Below, piece after piece: positions 41,960 through 55,149 of a DNA stretch of 64,000 nt (its first letter is position 1; each line of letters begins with the position of its first letter). The notes below the pieces were generated by a model. That model worked only from the letters and a program-made list of their open reading frames with translations, made no database searches and was not told the origin of the DNA. Location of the stretch: positions 43,735,893 through 43,799,892 of the forward strand of contig CM068544.1 in the NCBI GenBank assembly GCA_035048495.1, written 5' to 3'. The position numbers and the translations under genes were made by a program. This DNA is from Euptelea pleiosperma (lineage: Eukaryota; Streptophyta; Magnoliopsida; Ranunculales; Eupteleaceae).

Positions 41960-44899
41960 CCATTTCCCTGAAAAGTTATTTATTTATTTTATTTTGCTAG
42001 AAACCCTAGTTCTGATCTCCCCTCATTGGCGAATCAAGAAAACGATAATCCGAAACGGATGTTCAGGAGAGGGTCTTTTCTGATTTACTGCTGCCTTAAA
42101 TAGAGGTATTCCCGATCCTAATGCTTTTAAAAAAAATTTATTTACTATTTTTTTTCAATTTGTTCTATTTTCCTAGAAATTTATATGGAATGTCGATCCT
42201 TGGGATTTTAGTGGATTGCATATGTAGCATTCATCTGTAATTCTTGAAAATTATTAAAGGAAAGTGGAAACTACATACTCAGTAGTCGAATTCGAATAAT
42301 ATAAGATAGAACTTTCTAGAAATCTTGTAGAAGGGATTGGAAGTTGCCAAGCTTAGTTCAGCTAACCAAAATCAGGACATTATCGGGAGAGGGTTTGTAG
42401 AGTTATTATTGAAGAGGTCATTTTTCTCATAAAATTATCTGGAATTTATAGGCTATTTTTTATTTATTTATTTTTATCTACAATTTTATTTCCAATTTAA
42501 TTATTCCCTGTTGCAAAATTAGGGATCAAAGAACATTAGATACAATTTCTGATTCCGAAACGGAAAAAAAATTGAAGTGAAGTGTCATTTGAGGACTGAG
42601 AAGCTCAAAAACTAGAATTTAACCACCATAAGAGAGGGAGTTAATTTGCTTAATAGGAGGCAATGCTGATCTTCCACATATACAACCCACCAACCTTGTT
42701 TATGGTTTGCTTGCTTATTTAACTGAACTTTTTATGATCTGAAAACACACGCTTTAACAGAAGGTATGGTTCTAAATATAACTGAATGGTGAAGCAGAAT
42801 TCATGTTCAACCTCAAATTATTTGGGATAAGGGACTGTTAATGATGATAATTTAACTGAACTTTTTGAATTCATCTTCTGTCGGTTTTGTACTTTGAGGC
42901 ACTTGAACAATTGTTTTCAAACAAGACTACTTGTAATCAATCATCCAAGAAGTAACGGCTTAAAAGTGTTAATGATGAAAGTTGGTCCACATGTTATAAG
43001 GTTGTTGGAACTTGGAACTATAAAAAGATATGTGACTAATCTGGTTGCTGGAATTGTAATCAAGGGTTGGATTACGAATTGAGCTATCACCATAAGAGCA
43101 ATTTTGCTACCGCACACGCACATTCATTATTGATAACTAAAACAAATAGATATAAATATGCTTCATTAACATGTAAGGTTCAATGACTAAGTGTTTACTG
43201 AGCAAGCAACCTTCCAGGTACTTGGATAAGAAGTCCTACTTGCGTGCTGGAGGAGCTGATCTATTGTTCAAAGCAGTCTCGACTAACTTGATATGATAGA
43301 TTTCTCAGGAAGAAGGCTATATAGATAGCAGGATAGATCAGGTTATGTTTCTTAAGAAAATTTTACATCTCAGCTATCACATCAAAGGTGGTAGTATGAG
43401 TAAATGTATGAAGTTTGATGCAGGAGTTTCAAATGGAAGATCTTGATTTTCTCAGATATGAATCATATGATTTCAATAATTGAAGTGTACTAATCTAGAA
43501 GATAATTAAAACTCACCCGCACACGATTGAGGTTTACACAAAAGGCGTGAACCTAAAAAACAATTAAGCCATTCTTACACCCATTAAAATGAAGAAAAGA
43601 CTAGGAATGGATGTTTGGGACACTTAGAAGATTCAAACAGATTTGCCATGTAGGTGCATTGTTAGAGGTCAATTATCTTACTATTACCAGACTAGGTTTT
43701 TACATTTTCTGGAAATCAATTTTGTTAGTTTGAGTTTATCAGGCACAAACTTCTTTGTAGAAAGATTAACTAGTTGAAGCTTGTGGAAACTTGATCAGTT
43801 TTGGCACATGGTTGCAGATTGGGCCAGAGAACTTTTATTATTATGGTGTTTGTACTTAGTCGACTGTGTTTTGGTCGTAGGATTGGACTCACGAAACTGT
43901 TGTGACATAGATTGCCATCCAATTGAACTACAGGCTAGATCCCTGTTGTGGTCCAGTCGGAGGCAGCTGTTACGTGATCTATCAGAGAGAGAATTAAATA
44001 TCAAGCACTTAACATCATTGATATCTATCTATTTAACTAAGAAACAACAAATTTTTATGGCAGCACACATCATCGGATCCAATGTTTCATGCAAAGAAAA
44101 AATGTATTGAGGATGATCATCATCAGAAGAGAAAAAAGGTGTTATACATTAAATTCAAGTCTGAATCTGTGAAATGTAAAGGGCTAGGTCACCAAAGTTC
44201 TGAACAAATTGAGTAGAATATAGGAACTGAAAGCAGGCTTCTCACTAGTAGGCATTTGATGTTAAAAAGTTTTTCTCTACTTGAGGAGCTGTGTTGGGTA
44301 CATATTTTTTAGAGGAGACCTTATACATGGTCATATGTTTGGGAGGAGTGATACACAGGTGTCCACCATACACATTGTACAGGGTCCACCGTTATATGGT
44401 TCTCACCTACAATATCTCCTAGGTCAAAAACAACTTGATTGGATGATATTAACTAACCAACTAGACATTTTACTGGACTCGTTACAGTCTTGTTTCCAAC
44501 GAAAGTATCGGTTGGTGATTATGATCAGCCAATCAGTTACTTACACACACACACATACCCACTCATGATAATCTGTAATTAATTGATAAGCCATTGCTTG
44601 TAACATGGTAGACTATACTTACCAAAAAAAACCACATGGTAGACTTGATCAACAATCTTGTAAGCATTTTTGCCACAGAAATGGTAAATGGAGATACCAG
44701 ATGGAAATGATCGTATGTATACATCTGGGTCTACATTTAGACTAAGGTTCATACTTCATATATAAACACATTTAACACTAGAACATCAAGTTTGTAAGCT
44801 GGACACGTTTTTTTTTTCTTCGCAAATCAAAGATTAAGGAAAGTGTATTTTGCCTGTTATGGACACAAACCTTTTACATCTCAATGACCAGAGCTTTAA
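41960..44899. other. Long stretch without a recognised gene
   Basis: A 5'-UTR-like AAACCCTAG occurs near 42003 but no credible coding exon follows. At about 42800-42850 AACCTCAAATTATTTGGGAT resembles the 3' end of RTE-type LINEs. The 109-residue open frame at 43781-44110 matches no family I know. Confidence 0.45.
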
Positions 44900-44907
44900 T
44901 CAATAGG

Positions 44908-45459
44908 CAGGGCCGTCTTGATAGAAGTTGAGGCCTAAGGTGAAAACTTTATATAAGACCATTTTGTTTTATTTAATATATTAATATACTTGGTGTTAAT
45001 TAAAAAATTAAACTCTATATTATTGAAAATCTTTATATAAACACTATTCTTGATAATCAAAAACTACAGAAATTTTTTGGATGCAGAGGACTCCCGGTGC
45101 AGTCGATGCAAAGGACTCTCGTGGCCCTACATAGATCATTTTTTGGGCACAATGACTGTGAGGATGTTCAGCTCACCTATTGGTGGATAAACACAATAAA
45201 AATCAGCTTGATTGATGATTTCTAGCCATTGGATTTACTACCCAAAAAACATGCTTGAATCCAACGGCTAGAATCATGTCCTAAAAAGTACTAAAATCTA
45301 TAGCTAGAGATAATCAATATCATGTTGATTTTTGGTTTGTATATCCAATAAGGGGTGGGCTAAAAATCCATGTGGTTAGTGGGACCTGGGCTGGGGGCCT
45401 TCTCTCACCAAGGGGCCTTAGGTGATTGCCTTAATGGCCTTAAGGTAGAGCCGGCCTTG
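44908..45459. mobile_element. hAT-type element with a family B foldback nested inside
   Basis: Ends CAGGGCCGTCTTG and GAGCCGGCCTTG. Perfect 8-bp duplication TCAATAGG at 44900-44907 and 45460-45467. About 45066-45400 is a family B insertion (GATGCAGAGGACTCCC; AGGGGTGGGCTAAAAATCC). The outer parts match the element at 22324. Confidence 0.85.
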
Positions 45460-45467
45460 TCAATAGG

Positions 45468-46469
45468 CCAACCCATGATCAAACCATTATTCGAAAATCA
45501 TAACAATATATCCAACCATAATTCTGCTTTGTTTCCAAACATAAGATCATGTCAATCAGTGTATGGATGACCAGGATGGAGTGATAGTGCATCGAGAAGG
45601 TCCTTATGTGCATATTAAATATATCAAATTATTATTCTCTGCAAATATTTTTCCTATATGCATTTCCAAAACTTTCTGAATTTTTCCATATTCTTTTTGG
45701 TGTTATTTTTGTGGATTATAGTATATCAGCCAATGTGTATTGGTATGGGTGCTGGCCCATACCATCTATGATGCTAAGACTTTAAACAATGATCTAAAGC
45801 CCAGTTTGGGTCTGTTTTTGTTCTGTAGAGATATCAGGCACGTCCTTGTTCACTTCGTTACAAGCATTTGTGCTTTTTATCGGTCATATTAAAAAAAACC
45901 AAAGTCATAATAGTCAATGCTTCATAAGCTTTAATATTTGGAACCTTAGCTGCATCTGCTTCATTGATAATCAGACAGAATCTTATGAAATCTTTAATAT
46001 ACAATATTCCACAACCATCCAGAGTTTCTGAAATAGAAAACTTATGATGAATGGGGAATAAACAGATTTGGGATGCTCATGTGCCTTGAAAGTTCAAATG
46101 TGGTTGCAGGTAAACAAAAAAAAGATATGTATTACAAGCTGGTTGTGGAGGTTATAGCGCGGATGAAGCTGATAGAAATGTCAAAGTGGGCTGGAAGAGT
46201 CAGGATGCACTAGAAAGTAAGGATATGGATGTCGTCACTCCAGCTCTATAGAAAGAGGGAATGACAACCAAGACGCCACAAACAAGCACCCCTTCTCTGC
46301 TGCATTGTGTAAGTTTACTGAGAAACTTTCTGTGGGTTATGGTGTTAAAACGGTGCTATAGTTTTGAGAATTTAGTTGAATAAGGAAATAAAAAGAAAAA
46401 GAAAAAGAAAATCATATTTGCTGATTTGGGCAGTTGTCCAACTAGCAAATTTAAAGACTGGCTCATTTA
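45468..46469. other. Intergenic, nothing recognised
   Basis: Short open frames only. No family motif, repeat or RNA gene that I can support. Confidence 0.5.
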
Positions 46470-46748
46470 GGAGGCGTTTGGCAACACAAAAAAAAGTAAC
46501 TTATTGACTTTTATAAGTCAAAGAGTTAAAAAGTTAGTTTGGATATGTTTCATATTTTAACTTTTGAACAGTTAAAACTAACTTAAAACTGAAGCTAAAC
46601 TTTTTAGCTTTTAACTTCTAAGAGAGATTACTTCTCAAAAATTAGAACGCCTCCTGGCGCTTTTAATTTCTATGACTTTTTTGGAGGTAAAAAATCAACT
46701 AGTAACTTCTACTAGAAGTGCTTTTACTTCTCGTTCTCAAACACCCCC
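46470..46748. mobile_element. Tourist-like MITE, TTA TSD
   Basis: 279 bp. Ends GGAGGCGTTTGG and CAAACACCCCC, flanked by TTA at 46467-46469 and 46749-46751. The interior has mirrored AAGTTAAAAG / CTTTTAACTT words. Confidence 0.75.
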
Positions 46749-48410
46749 TTAGCTGTTTTGGTAAGGTGATATTATATTATTGACCCTGGTTTCTCAGCAG
46801 TTCTGGTACACATTTGATAGATCCTGATTGTCCAATCTAATGTTGCCAGGTTCACAGTTTGAATGATTTCTTATTCAATTCAGACCTGTAAAAAAGTTCT
46901 TTTTTGGTGGAAAATATCCATTTTACGACTAAAAGTAGTTAAATGCACTTGAAAAACATTTGGGAGCTTCAAAATGGTAGTTTTAGCATTGCAATTTTTT
47001 TTTTAAGTATAATCTTGTAAAGAATTTTTTTTTAAGAACGGCTTCCCGCAAAAGCAATTAGCGGAAGCCGCTCAGAAATGGCTTCTGCTTATTGTGCTTT
47101 GGGAGCTTATTAGGCTTTAAAAGAGTGCTTTTTAAGTTTTACCAAACATATAGTTTTTTCGATAAGTGCTAAAAAACTGCTAAAAGCTGCCTTAATTTCA
47201 TTCAACTTGCAGCATTAATTTGCTATGTTTGGGGCTCGATTCTCTTAGTCCATGTGATTGTTTCACTATATTTTGTAAACCCTCGATCTCTCTTCTTGAT
47301 CTCTTATTGTCACAAATTTTTATTTTTCTCAGCAAAATTAAGAAAGTCATCAATTGAGCACAGATAAATGATTAGCAAGTTGATCTGTGAAGTTGGTTTC
47401 CCTTCCCCGTCCTCTTTTGCTTTCGCTTTTGTATTTTGCTTCTTGTGTCCTCGCCTCCGGTAGGTCTTCTCGACCTCCTAGGCCTTTTGTAATATTCTGC
47501 CTTCCTTTTTATGATAGTTTATACTTATCAAAAAAAAAAACGTTGATCTGTGAATGGTTATGAATCAATCTGTGAATAGTGAAACTGATTTGCTTAACTT
47601 GCCACAATCTACCATTAGGTTTTGGCAAATCATGAATTGACTTGGGCAAATCCCTTACTATATTTTTGATCGATTTTATCCATTAATAAAATTGTTTGAT
47701 AACATTAACCGCCCGATCTAATTGCTTATTTAAATTGTCTAGAAGTCATGACCTAGTGGTCAACAGACTGATATATTGGTCCGTTTGCATTGATGAAACG
47801 TGGGCTGCAAGGAACCTGTGGTCACTTGACAACAGCTGACATTGATTGAGGTGGTTACCACTGGGCCATGCGAGAAATTGGCTTCAGTGCTAAGGGGTAG
47901 TGCCACTTGAGTACAAATTGTTGGATATGGGAATAATGACATCATAAACCATTTTATGATGCCATTATTCTAATATCCGATGACGTGCATGCATGTGTAT
48001 ATTATATTACTAACCACCAGGACTCTGACATCAGTGTGCTATATAGTAAACCCTGTGGCCAACACATTGTTTCTTGAAAAAAAGTAGTAAAAAAGATGCA
48101 TTGGTTTAGTAAGGAAACGTTGAGCTTTTGTGCAAGACTAACACCGGCACTGTTGGTGTTATTAATGCATAATCAATTAATGTATTTTTAAATCTTTGAA
48201 AAGCTATTAAGAAAAATATATGATGGACGTGAGTTTCATCACCTTAGTGGACCCTGCCCTCATACACCAACTTAATAGAACCAGACTGCATATTCAGTTG
48301 GCCACCTTCTGCATAGGGTGACTAGACACATGCAACAGCCCACTGCACACTTTCTTTTGAGCCATTAATCTTTAATGAGAAAACCTGAGGTATGGGTCAC
48401 TTAAAGTGCC
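46749..48410. other. Intergenic with retroelement tails
   Basis: About 46990-47165 is a MITE-like stretch (GGCTTCCGCTAATT-type mirror, AAGTTTTACCAAAC) that recurs near 63580-63660. About 47400-47540 resembles a LINE 3' end finishing in ATACTTATC plus an A-run. No gene. Confidence 0.45.
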
Positions 48411-48414
48411 GTTT

Positions 48415-48905
48415 GTTGGTTAAGCCATGTATAGCCAGCGGAGAAAACTTCGTGATCCACTGACCCCATTAATGTTTTGCCCACTCCTAGGTGAACCTGC
48501 ACATAAAAAATCAGCCTGATAGGTGATTTCTAGTTGTTGAATCTCAGCATTTTTTTCATCATGCGCTTTATGAACAGATCCATGGATGAAAATATTGGAT
48601 CTAATCCTATTAGTAGACAAAGATGTTAGAAAATGACAGCTAATCACATCATCATCATTGTATATGCTTTATCCCAAATGTTTGGGGCTGGCTACATGAA
48701 TCTTAATTCGCCATTTGATTCTGTTTAAAGCTATATCTTCTGTTTAAGCATATGTCTTCAATTCTTTTCTTACTACCTCCCATACATGATGAAAAATACA
48801 CAAATCTAACAGTTAGGAGTTGCTTATCAGGCTGATTTTTAATGTTTGGGTTCACCAAGCAGAGAACCAAACATGCATGGGGTCACTGGTCCTGAAAAGT
48901 GAGCC
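48415..48905. repeat. Family B-like foldback split by an RTE-type LINE tail
   Basis: Outer arms: CACTGACCCCATTAATGTTT and AACATGCATGGGGTCACTGG. Between them about 48645-48790 carries (ATC)n, TTTATCCCAAATGTTTGGGG and CTGGCTACATGAATC, words typical of plant RTE LINE 3' ends. Confidence 0.55.
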
Positions 48906-48909
48906 ATTA

Positions 48910-50379
48910 GCAATATTCAGCGTGACATACATGGGATACAGGTATTAGTTACCAACACCTCAGGTCTCCTCTTTATCTTATTCTTATTTCTTTTCAGCTG
49001 ATTCAGTGGTTAAGATTCTCCAATTAGTCTATTATTTGTGCCAATAGAACGCTCTGGTTGATTTGTTAGTGGGCTTGTGTCGACACCTATATGGCAGGGG
49101 TAGCAGGAAGGACTCCTCATCTCATCCTTTCTGCACAGACAGAGAGTATACTCCAATTAGTCTACTATTTGTGTCCAGAGAACACTATTCAAGTGACTCA
49201 TTGACTTCTGAGATTTCATGCAAGTATTTAGCAAGGCCTGGTCTACTATCGACTCATGTTGGGCTTAGATTTGAGTTGATTGATTCATGATTTGTTTTTG
49301 CCTTTTCTCATCAATTCTTCATCTAACACCTAAAAGCAAAGTTCACACTCTCGTCCCTTTTTCTTTCTCCTTTCTAACCCTAACCTTTTCTCTCTCTCTC
49401 CATCCAACCTTAAGTGTGTGAGACTTTGGTTTTTCTGGATGAGAATTGGGATTTGGAGGGCCCTCACTTCACTTCTTTCTGGCATGGCCCGAACTTGGTT
49501 GGACCCACCTTCACAGATTGAAGAGTATTTAAAGGATAACAATCATGGGGGTTAGTGTTAGATTGTGCTTTCCATAGAAGATAGGAAGTTTCATATTTGA
49601 TATCTGATTAGATATTCTTTTATCTTTGTTAGATTTTGCTTTTTACAAGAGATAGGAATGTTTCATTTTGGAAATATTATAGGATGTTCTTTATTTTTTT
49701 ATACACTATAATGATGACATATGACCCGTGTTTACTGTTGGATGAATTTCCCAAGAGAAGGTAGATATTTATGAATTTACTTCTAATCGCTATTGGTTTT
49801 AAATTATGTCAGTGAGAAGAACATTTGATCCTTTAAAGAAACCGGAGTTATACCCATTGAATTTCTGTGTGTTTATGGAGAGAAGTTGGGGAGAAGAAGA
49901 GTAGAGAATTGATTTTAAGAGTTACAATCCAAATTTCTTGGGTGTTTTAATTTTTTGTGTGTTTGTTGGAGAAGAGGAATTGGGGAGAGAGGAAAAGGAG
50001 AGTATTGGTTTTGAGTTCTTAAACTTGGGTGTTTTAATTTTTTGAGGTGGATGTTTTTTTTTCCCTGCATGTGTTTAGAGTAGAGTTCGGGAGAGAGGAA
50101 GAGGAGTGACGTTCGACTTCCAAAAGTTGGGTTTTTTTTAGGGTTTTATCCCTTAAGGCTTTTGAGGGTTTATTTATTTTTATCAAGGATTATCTTTTAG
50201 GGGTTTGATTTGGTTCAGAATTTTTTTTAAGGGTTCTATGTTTTTATTTATTTATTTTATGTTTTGGAGTGCATTAGTTGCAGAAAATAAAATGAAAATG
50301 GGTTCAAAACAATTTCATCTCTTGGTAGCAGCTAGCTTGCAAGTCCAACTCACTAAAACCCACATTGCTTTTTTCAGTG
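48910..50379. other. Intergenic with diverged tandem repeats
   Basis: 49540-49700 holds two copies of a ~85-bp unit (GTTAGATTGTGCTTTCCA.. and GTTAGATTTTGCTTTTTA..). About 49866-50130 holds about three copies of a ~100-bp unit (TTGGGGAGAGAGGAA, TTGGGTGTTTTAATTTTTTG). No coding region recognised. Confidence 0.5.
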
Positions 50380-50564
50380 GTGATCATATGGTCTGGGGTC
50401 CATGTGGTGCCCAACTGCTGGCACAATTTTATTCCTGTTGTACTATTATTTCATGGCCTTATTTTATGATATCTGAATTCATATTTTAGTAAACCGAGGT
50501 GTGCAGCACCAACAAAAATGTGCCAGCAGTTGGGCACCACATGGACCCCGGACCATATGATCAC
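50380..50564. mobile_element. Foldback MITE with 55-bp arms
   Basis: Left arm 50380-50434 (GTGATCATATGGTC, TGGTGCCCAACTGCTGGCAC) and right arm 50509-50564 (GTGCCAGCAGTTGGGCACCA, GACCATATGATCAC) are over 90 percent mirrored. The 75-bp loop is unrelated to other families here. Confidence 0.75.
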
Positions 50565-50897
50565 AACTCTTTTTTTTTTTTCCGTTCCGTCTGGTTAGCT
50601 TTACTATCTTTAAAACTTAAATTTGTTCCCTTGGTAAAAACATCTAATTCAAAGGAAGTGCATTGGAAAGTTAATATGGTCTAGATGTTTGTCAAATTTG
50701 CTGTTGTTCCCACTTCCTATGTCATATCTATTTATAAATAGCATGGAAACTGATTTAATAGAAAGGTCAAGCAATGGTTCTGGTCATAAATTGGCCATCC
50801 TCGACCATAATCTAATGGAGTAAAAATTTATTCTCCTTTTAGAGTATAAATTTTCTTTCCTTTCCGTTAAGGTTTCTTCTCTCCATAGGCATATGGA

Positions 50898-51190
50898 CAG
50901 TTCATTGGCCAAAAGAAAGGTTGCCAGAGTCACAGGTAGAAGCCAGAGTCAAATTTTGAAGCGGCGGAGCGATCATGCGCCCAATCATATTGCGCCAGGC
51001 GCACCGCAGTTCATTGGCCAAAAGAAAGGTTGCGCGAGTCACTGGTAGAAACCAGAGAAAATTTTTGAAGCGGCCAAAATTTTGAAGTGGCGATCATGTG
51101 CCCAATCATATTGCGCCAGGCACACCACAGTTCAATGGCCAAAATAAAGGTTGCCCGAGTCACAGGTAGAAAGAAATTTTTTGAAGCGGG
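50898..51190. repeat. Three-copy tandem repeat upstream of the SMR-like gene
   Basis: Units begin CAGTTCATTGGCC at 50898 and 51007, and CAGTTCAATGGCC at 51128 (periods 109 and 121 bp). Each carries AAGGTTGC..GAGTCAC and TTTGAAGCGG; the first two also carry CCCAATCATATTGCGCCAGG. GC-richer than the surroundings. Confidence 0.85.
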
Positions 51191-51504
51191 GATCCATTAA
51201 TTGGTGACTCCTAGTAAAAGAGAAGTTCCTCACTTTTAAAGTTCAACTTGCAAAAGTTGGTGGGGTTAGTCCAGTTGAGTTCCATTTCATCTTTTAACGT
51301 GCCCGTGGGGTACGGCTGGGCGGTGATGTCTTCAACGAAAATGACAGTCAAAACGCTTTACACGTGTCTCATATAGCGCCACATGAACGACCCATACCTC
51401 CTTACTTTTTGTGGGATCCGATCCACCATTAAGTGGGGTAAAGAATAATCAATAAGAAATGGAGAAGACGAGCGGTCAAGATACGAAGTAGTGGTTCTAA
51501 GACG

Positions 51505-51532
51505 TTTCCCGCGCACTGACCAACTTTGGCGC
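51505..51532 (+). promoter_or_regulatory. Pair of E2F-type motifs
   Basis: TTTCCCGC at 51505-51512 and TTTGGCGC at 51525-51532 both match the E2F consensus TTTSSCGC exactly. They lie about 310-335 bp before the SMR-like ATG. ACGTG elements are also near (ACACGTGT at 51572-51579, CACGTG at 51361). Binding is inferred. Confidence 0.5.
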
Positions 51533-51739
51533 CGTTTTTTTTGAAAGAGGAAAAGCGCGGTAGAACGTGGGACACGTGTACAGTACACGTAGATAAAGCC
51601 CCCATCGTTTTTAGAGGCACGTAGACGCCACACATGCTGAGCTGTAATTGGCTCCACCACACGATTGGTAGTTCTGTAGCAGCTTCCGGAACAAGCCACA
51701 TCCCCACTTTCTCCAATCTCAAATTTAAAAATGACAAAT

Positions 51740-51746
51740 TATATAG
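51740..51746 (+). promoter_or_regulatory. Possible TATA box of the SMR-like gene
   Basis: TATATAG lies about 100 bp upstream of the ATG at 51841, the expected range for a plant core promoter. Confidence 0.35.
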
Positions 51747-51840
51747 AAACCGTCTCTAGAGGACTAAAAAGACATACTTGCTGCTGCCGCCGTTGGTTTC
51801 GTTGAGATAGGAGAGTGAGACGGACTTGGACGGGTGAGAG

Positions 51841-52023
51841 ATGGAGATCGTAGAGGAGGGTTGCAAGACGCCGAGACAAGAAGAGTGTAAGATTCTGGCC
51901 AATTTGGAATGTCCACCGCCACCGAAGAAGAAACCAGTTTACGGGAAAAAGCGAGACCCGCCAAAGAGCGGGTATTTTCAGCCGCCTGATCTAGATGCTC
52001 TCTTTTCCATGGAGGCAAGATGA
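51841..52023 (+). CDS. SIAMESE-RELATED-like cyclin-dependent kinase inhibitor
   Basis: Small single-exon gene of 60 residues. A stop codon two codons before the ATG fixes the start. Conserved SMR features in order: [12 protein letters not shown] at 7-18, CPPPPKKKP, then [13 protein letters not shown] near the C-terminus. SMR proteins bind cyclin-CDK complexes in the nucleus, block mitotic CDK activity and promote endoreduplication or cell-cycle arrest under stress. The protein is shorter than most SMRs (often 80-130 residues) because it has almost no N-terminal extension. Antisense and overlapping frames here are shadows. Family assignment is good; which SMR number it corresponds to is not clear. 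Confidence 0.8.
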   Translation: MEIVEEGCKTPRQEECKILANLECPPPPKKKPVYGKKRDPPKSGYFQPPDLDALFSMEAR

Positions 52024-52524
52024 GAAGCTTGTGCTTAGCTGGAGATGAGTTACAGGATAATTTAAATTTTGTTTTGTAGATAGTGTAATCTATCACTGGC
52101 TTTGTCTTTGTTTTTTTTTTTTTTTTTTTTTTTTATTTTTTGGTGATAGTTCGATGTATGATGGTGTTGTTTTGTGGAAACATTCCTTCTTTCATATTTT
52201 GTTTTGTGTTTACGACGATGATGGTTGGAGAGAGAGAGCCAGAGAGGTTGAGGTCCTCTGTTTTGAAGTTTCAAAAGCGGATATTCCCGTCCCGTATCTT
52301 AATCCTACACATCTGGGCGCCGCATATTCCCCTCTTGTGAGTCCGTTGATGGTGGTGCGTACTGCGTGGGTGGGTTTCTGGCCTCACTTGTAATTATTTG
52401 CTACCTTGTTGCGATCAGTTTGACGTCTAAAACAAAACTAGAGTAGATAAAGATGACGTGTGGGAAACATGCAGGGGGGCTAGGGTCCAATCATCATTCA
52501 TCAATGCTTTTCAATGAAAAGCAC

Positions 52525-52890
52525 ACCTGAGATCTTTTCATTTGCGGAAGCGGCATTTTTGGTAGTCACTGCTGCCATCTGGGCCACTGACCGCATGGAT
52601 TTTTAGCCCACCCCTTAGTAAACATTCATACCAAAAATCAGCTTGTTTGATGATTTTTAGCCGTTGGTTTTAATACTAAAAAATGGTTGAATTCAACGGC
52701 TATAAGAACGCTTAAAAAGTGTTAAAATTTAATAGTTATAGATTACCAATCAGGGTGATTTTTGGTCTGTATATACACCAAGGGGTGGGATAAACATCCA
52801 TGCAGTCAGTCGGCCCAGATGGCAGCGGTGACTACCAAAAATGCCGCTTCCGCAAATGAAACAGTTTCAGGCATACCTTGTTACATCTTT
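52525..52890. mobile_element. Family B foldback, near-twin of the 41425 copy
   Basis: Arms TTTCATTTGCGGAAGCGGC and GCCGCTTCCGCAAATGAAA. The right end CATACCTTGTTACATC is kept, the left outer end is replaced. About 365 bp. Confidence 0.75.
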
Positions 52891-52975
52891 TTCCTGAAGG
52901 GAACTCGACCATCTAACTTATTCTTGAATGGTTCAGTCAACAGATGATTATTGACCGCGGATGTTCAGGACTCGG

Positions 52976-53373
52976 GAGTAAAACTTTGGTCACAGTGCGT
53001 GGTGACCGAAGCCGGTCACAGCCCACAATACGAGCTACGTGGCATGCTATTAGATGGTGCTGACTATATGAATGTTTGGCCATCCCAAGGTGGACCTACT
53101 AACCAAAAATAAACATGATCAGTGATTACTAAGCGTTGGATTGAAGTTATTTTCATGGGTTGATTTTAGCCGTAGAATTTGAGCATTATTGAGCGTTATT
53201 TGGGTGCAAAGATCCAAAGGTTGTAAATCACTAATCAGGTTGATTTTTGGTTTCCAGGTCCACCGAGGGGACTGGCCAAACTTCCATACGGTCAGCTCCA
53301 TCTAATAATGTGCCACGTGGCTCATATTGTGGGCTGTGACCTACTGCGGTAACCACACCGACCAAAGTTTTAC
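52976..53373. mobile_element. Family A foldback with full termini
   Basis: Outer ends GAGTAAAACTTTGGTC and GACCAAAGTTTTAC. Next come CACAGCCCACAATACGAGC and GCTCATATTGTGGGCTGTG, then the family core (TTTGGCCATCCCAAGGTGGA facing CCACCGAGGGGACTGGCC). About 398 bp. No clear target duplication. Confidence 0.75.
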
Positions 53374-53449
53374 GGTCAAGATCATATGTAGCAAATTAAA
53401 CGCACGGTATGGGAAAACTTCCGTACACAAGTCCACGTCCACTGCTACG

Positions 53450-53680
53450 TTGGTAAAGTTTTTTATTGGTGATTTACCATCCCCTTGATTAGTGATTTCC
53501 ATCCGTTGGATAATTGTACATCAAATCATGCTCAAATCCAACGGCTGAAAAATCACACATAAAAAGACTCAAATCAACTACCATAAATCACCAAACGGGC
53601 TAATTTTGGTCCTAGGTCCATGGACCAAACATCCATACACTCAGTGGTCGAAGAAGAGTGTGCTCATATGTCTTGGACAG
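53450..53680. repeat. Diverged family A/B foldback
   Basis: GATTAGTGATTTCCATCCG and CCAACGGCTGAAAAATCAC face each other around position 53540, with CCAAACATCCATACACTCAG at the right. Confidence 0.55.
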
Positions 53681-55086
53681 ACATAGTTGAGCAAAGGCGG
53701 CCGCGGAACTCTCCAAAACTTTTATACTAACCCTTTTTAAAAAATACCACATGTCACCTCTTTTAGGCCCATTGTTCCATAACTGTTAGGCCCATCTCTT
53801 GGTGGACCTACACAAAAATTCAGCCCAATTGGTAACTGTTTAACTGTTAGAATCAAGCATTTGCTATGGGTAATTTTTGGTGGTAACAAATAAATACTTA
53901 CACTTAATTACGTTTAAAAGTAGAAAAAATAGGAGTTAAATATATTTTATTTTTCTATTTATGAGAAATGAACTATTTACCTTTTAGGAACGGCTCAAAA
54001 CCGTTCTTAACTCTTAACTGGTTCATAATTGGTTTGATTAGTACTGGTTGTTTAGAGAGTAGCAAAGCTTTTGCTTGTTTGGTTTTTTTCTTGGCTCTTC
54101 AGAGGTAATCTCACCCTCCGTCTCTTGTGTTTGTTCTCTTTGCTTTTCTTCAAGTCCAACATAAGACCCGTGCAACGGTAGAAGAACCGGTTTATGCTTA
54201 GTTACGGCAAGACACAATATTGTACTCAACAACGAAGGCCTTTTAATCCTCTAGTTTTACGTCAAAGCTATGGAAAGATGGGGCCACACTACTCTCTAAT
54301 GCACAACTGATTTGATGATGCTTATAAGTCAACCAATATACCTGAGGTCCTAGCTACTATGACCATCACTAACCCCTCTGATCAAGACTGGTGCCCGACT
54401 ATATATTGGTTACGGCTCTAGTATGTTGTAAAACCATAGATTTTTGTAGACCCAGATTGGTAAAGACCGAATTGTAGCCCAATATTAAACTTCGGATAGA
54501 GGCCCATTAGGGTTATGGGCCAGGTTATTTTCAGATAAATTAAACCTTTTATAGGCCAACCATTGATATTGAGAGGTCATATTATTATATCTTTAAGCCC
54601 GTCTACTCGTAGTTTACTTAGTTGACGATAATTTTACGGTAGGAGTAAAAAAAATTAGTGACAAGGGTATTTTCATAATTTTTCAACCTAGGGTCAATTT
54701 AAATAAGTTCAACTTCAGTGAACATGAATGAATTATTATATAAATTAGTAGATAATTATGAGAAAATATTAATAGTACGTAATTAATGGAGTTTATTTGG
54801 AATTAAATAAATTGATGATGTCATGTGGGATGACTAGCATAATGGACCCAAATGTAAAATCGGTGGATTTTATATTGAGTAGGGGCTAATATTCGGTGGG
54901 TTGGGTCAGGGTGGAGGTCAACTGGACCTTCAAGACTCCGAGCCCTGCCCAACCCAACCCACAATTAATAATGGGACGTTGGGATGCGGTGGACCTTCGG
55001 TACCGCCATAAATTCCAACCCATTATTCTTTAGGGTTGGGCCCGGGGCTCCAGTTACCGCCCTAAAATGACAGGCTCCAATTACAG
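53681..55086. other. Intergenic, no recognised gene
   Basis: About 54885-55060 is a mirrored GGTTGGGTC / GCCCAACCC stretch, probably another degenerate MITE. The rest shows nothing I can name. Confidence 0.45.
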
Positions 55087-55149
55087 GACATAATATGAGC
55101 TACATGGTGCACTCTTAGGGCACTTTGACCATATGGATGTTTGGTTTGT
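55087..55149. repeat. Family A foldback, left end only
   Basis: ATAATATGAGCTACATGGTG, CACTCTTAGGGCACTTTGAC and ATATGGATGTTTGG, then broken off exactly at the T-run of the SINE that follows. Confidence 0.6.
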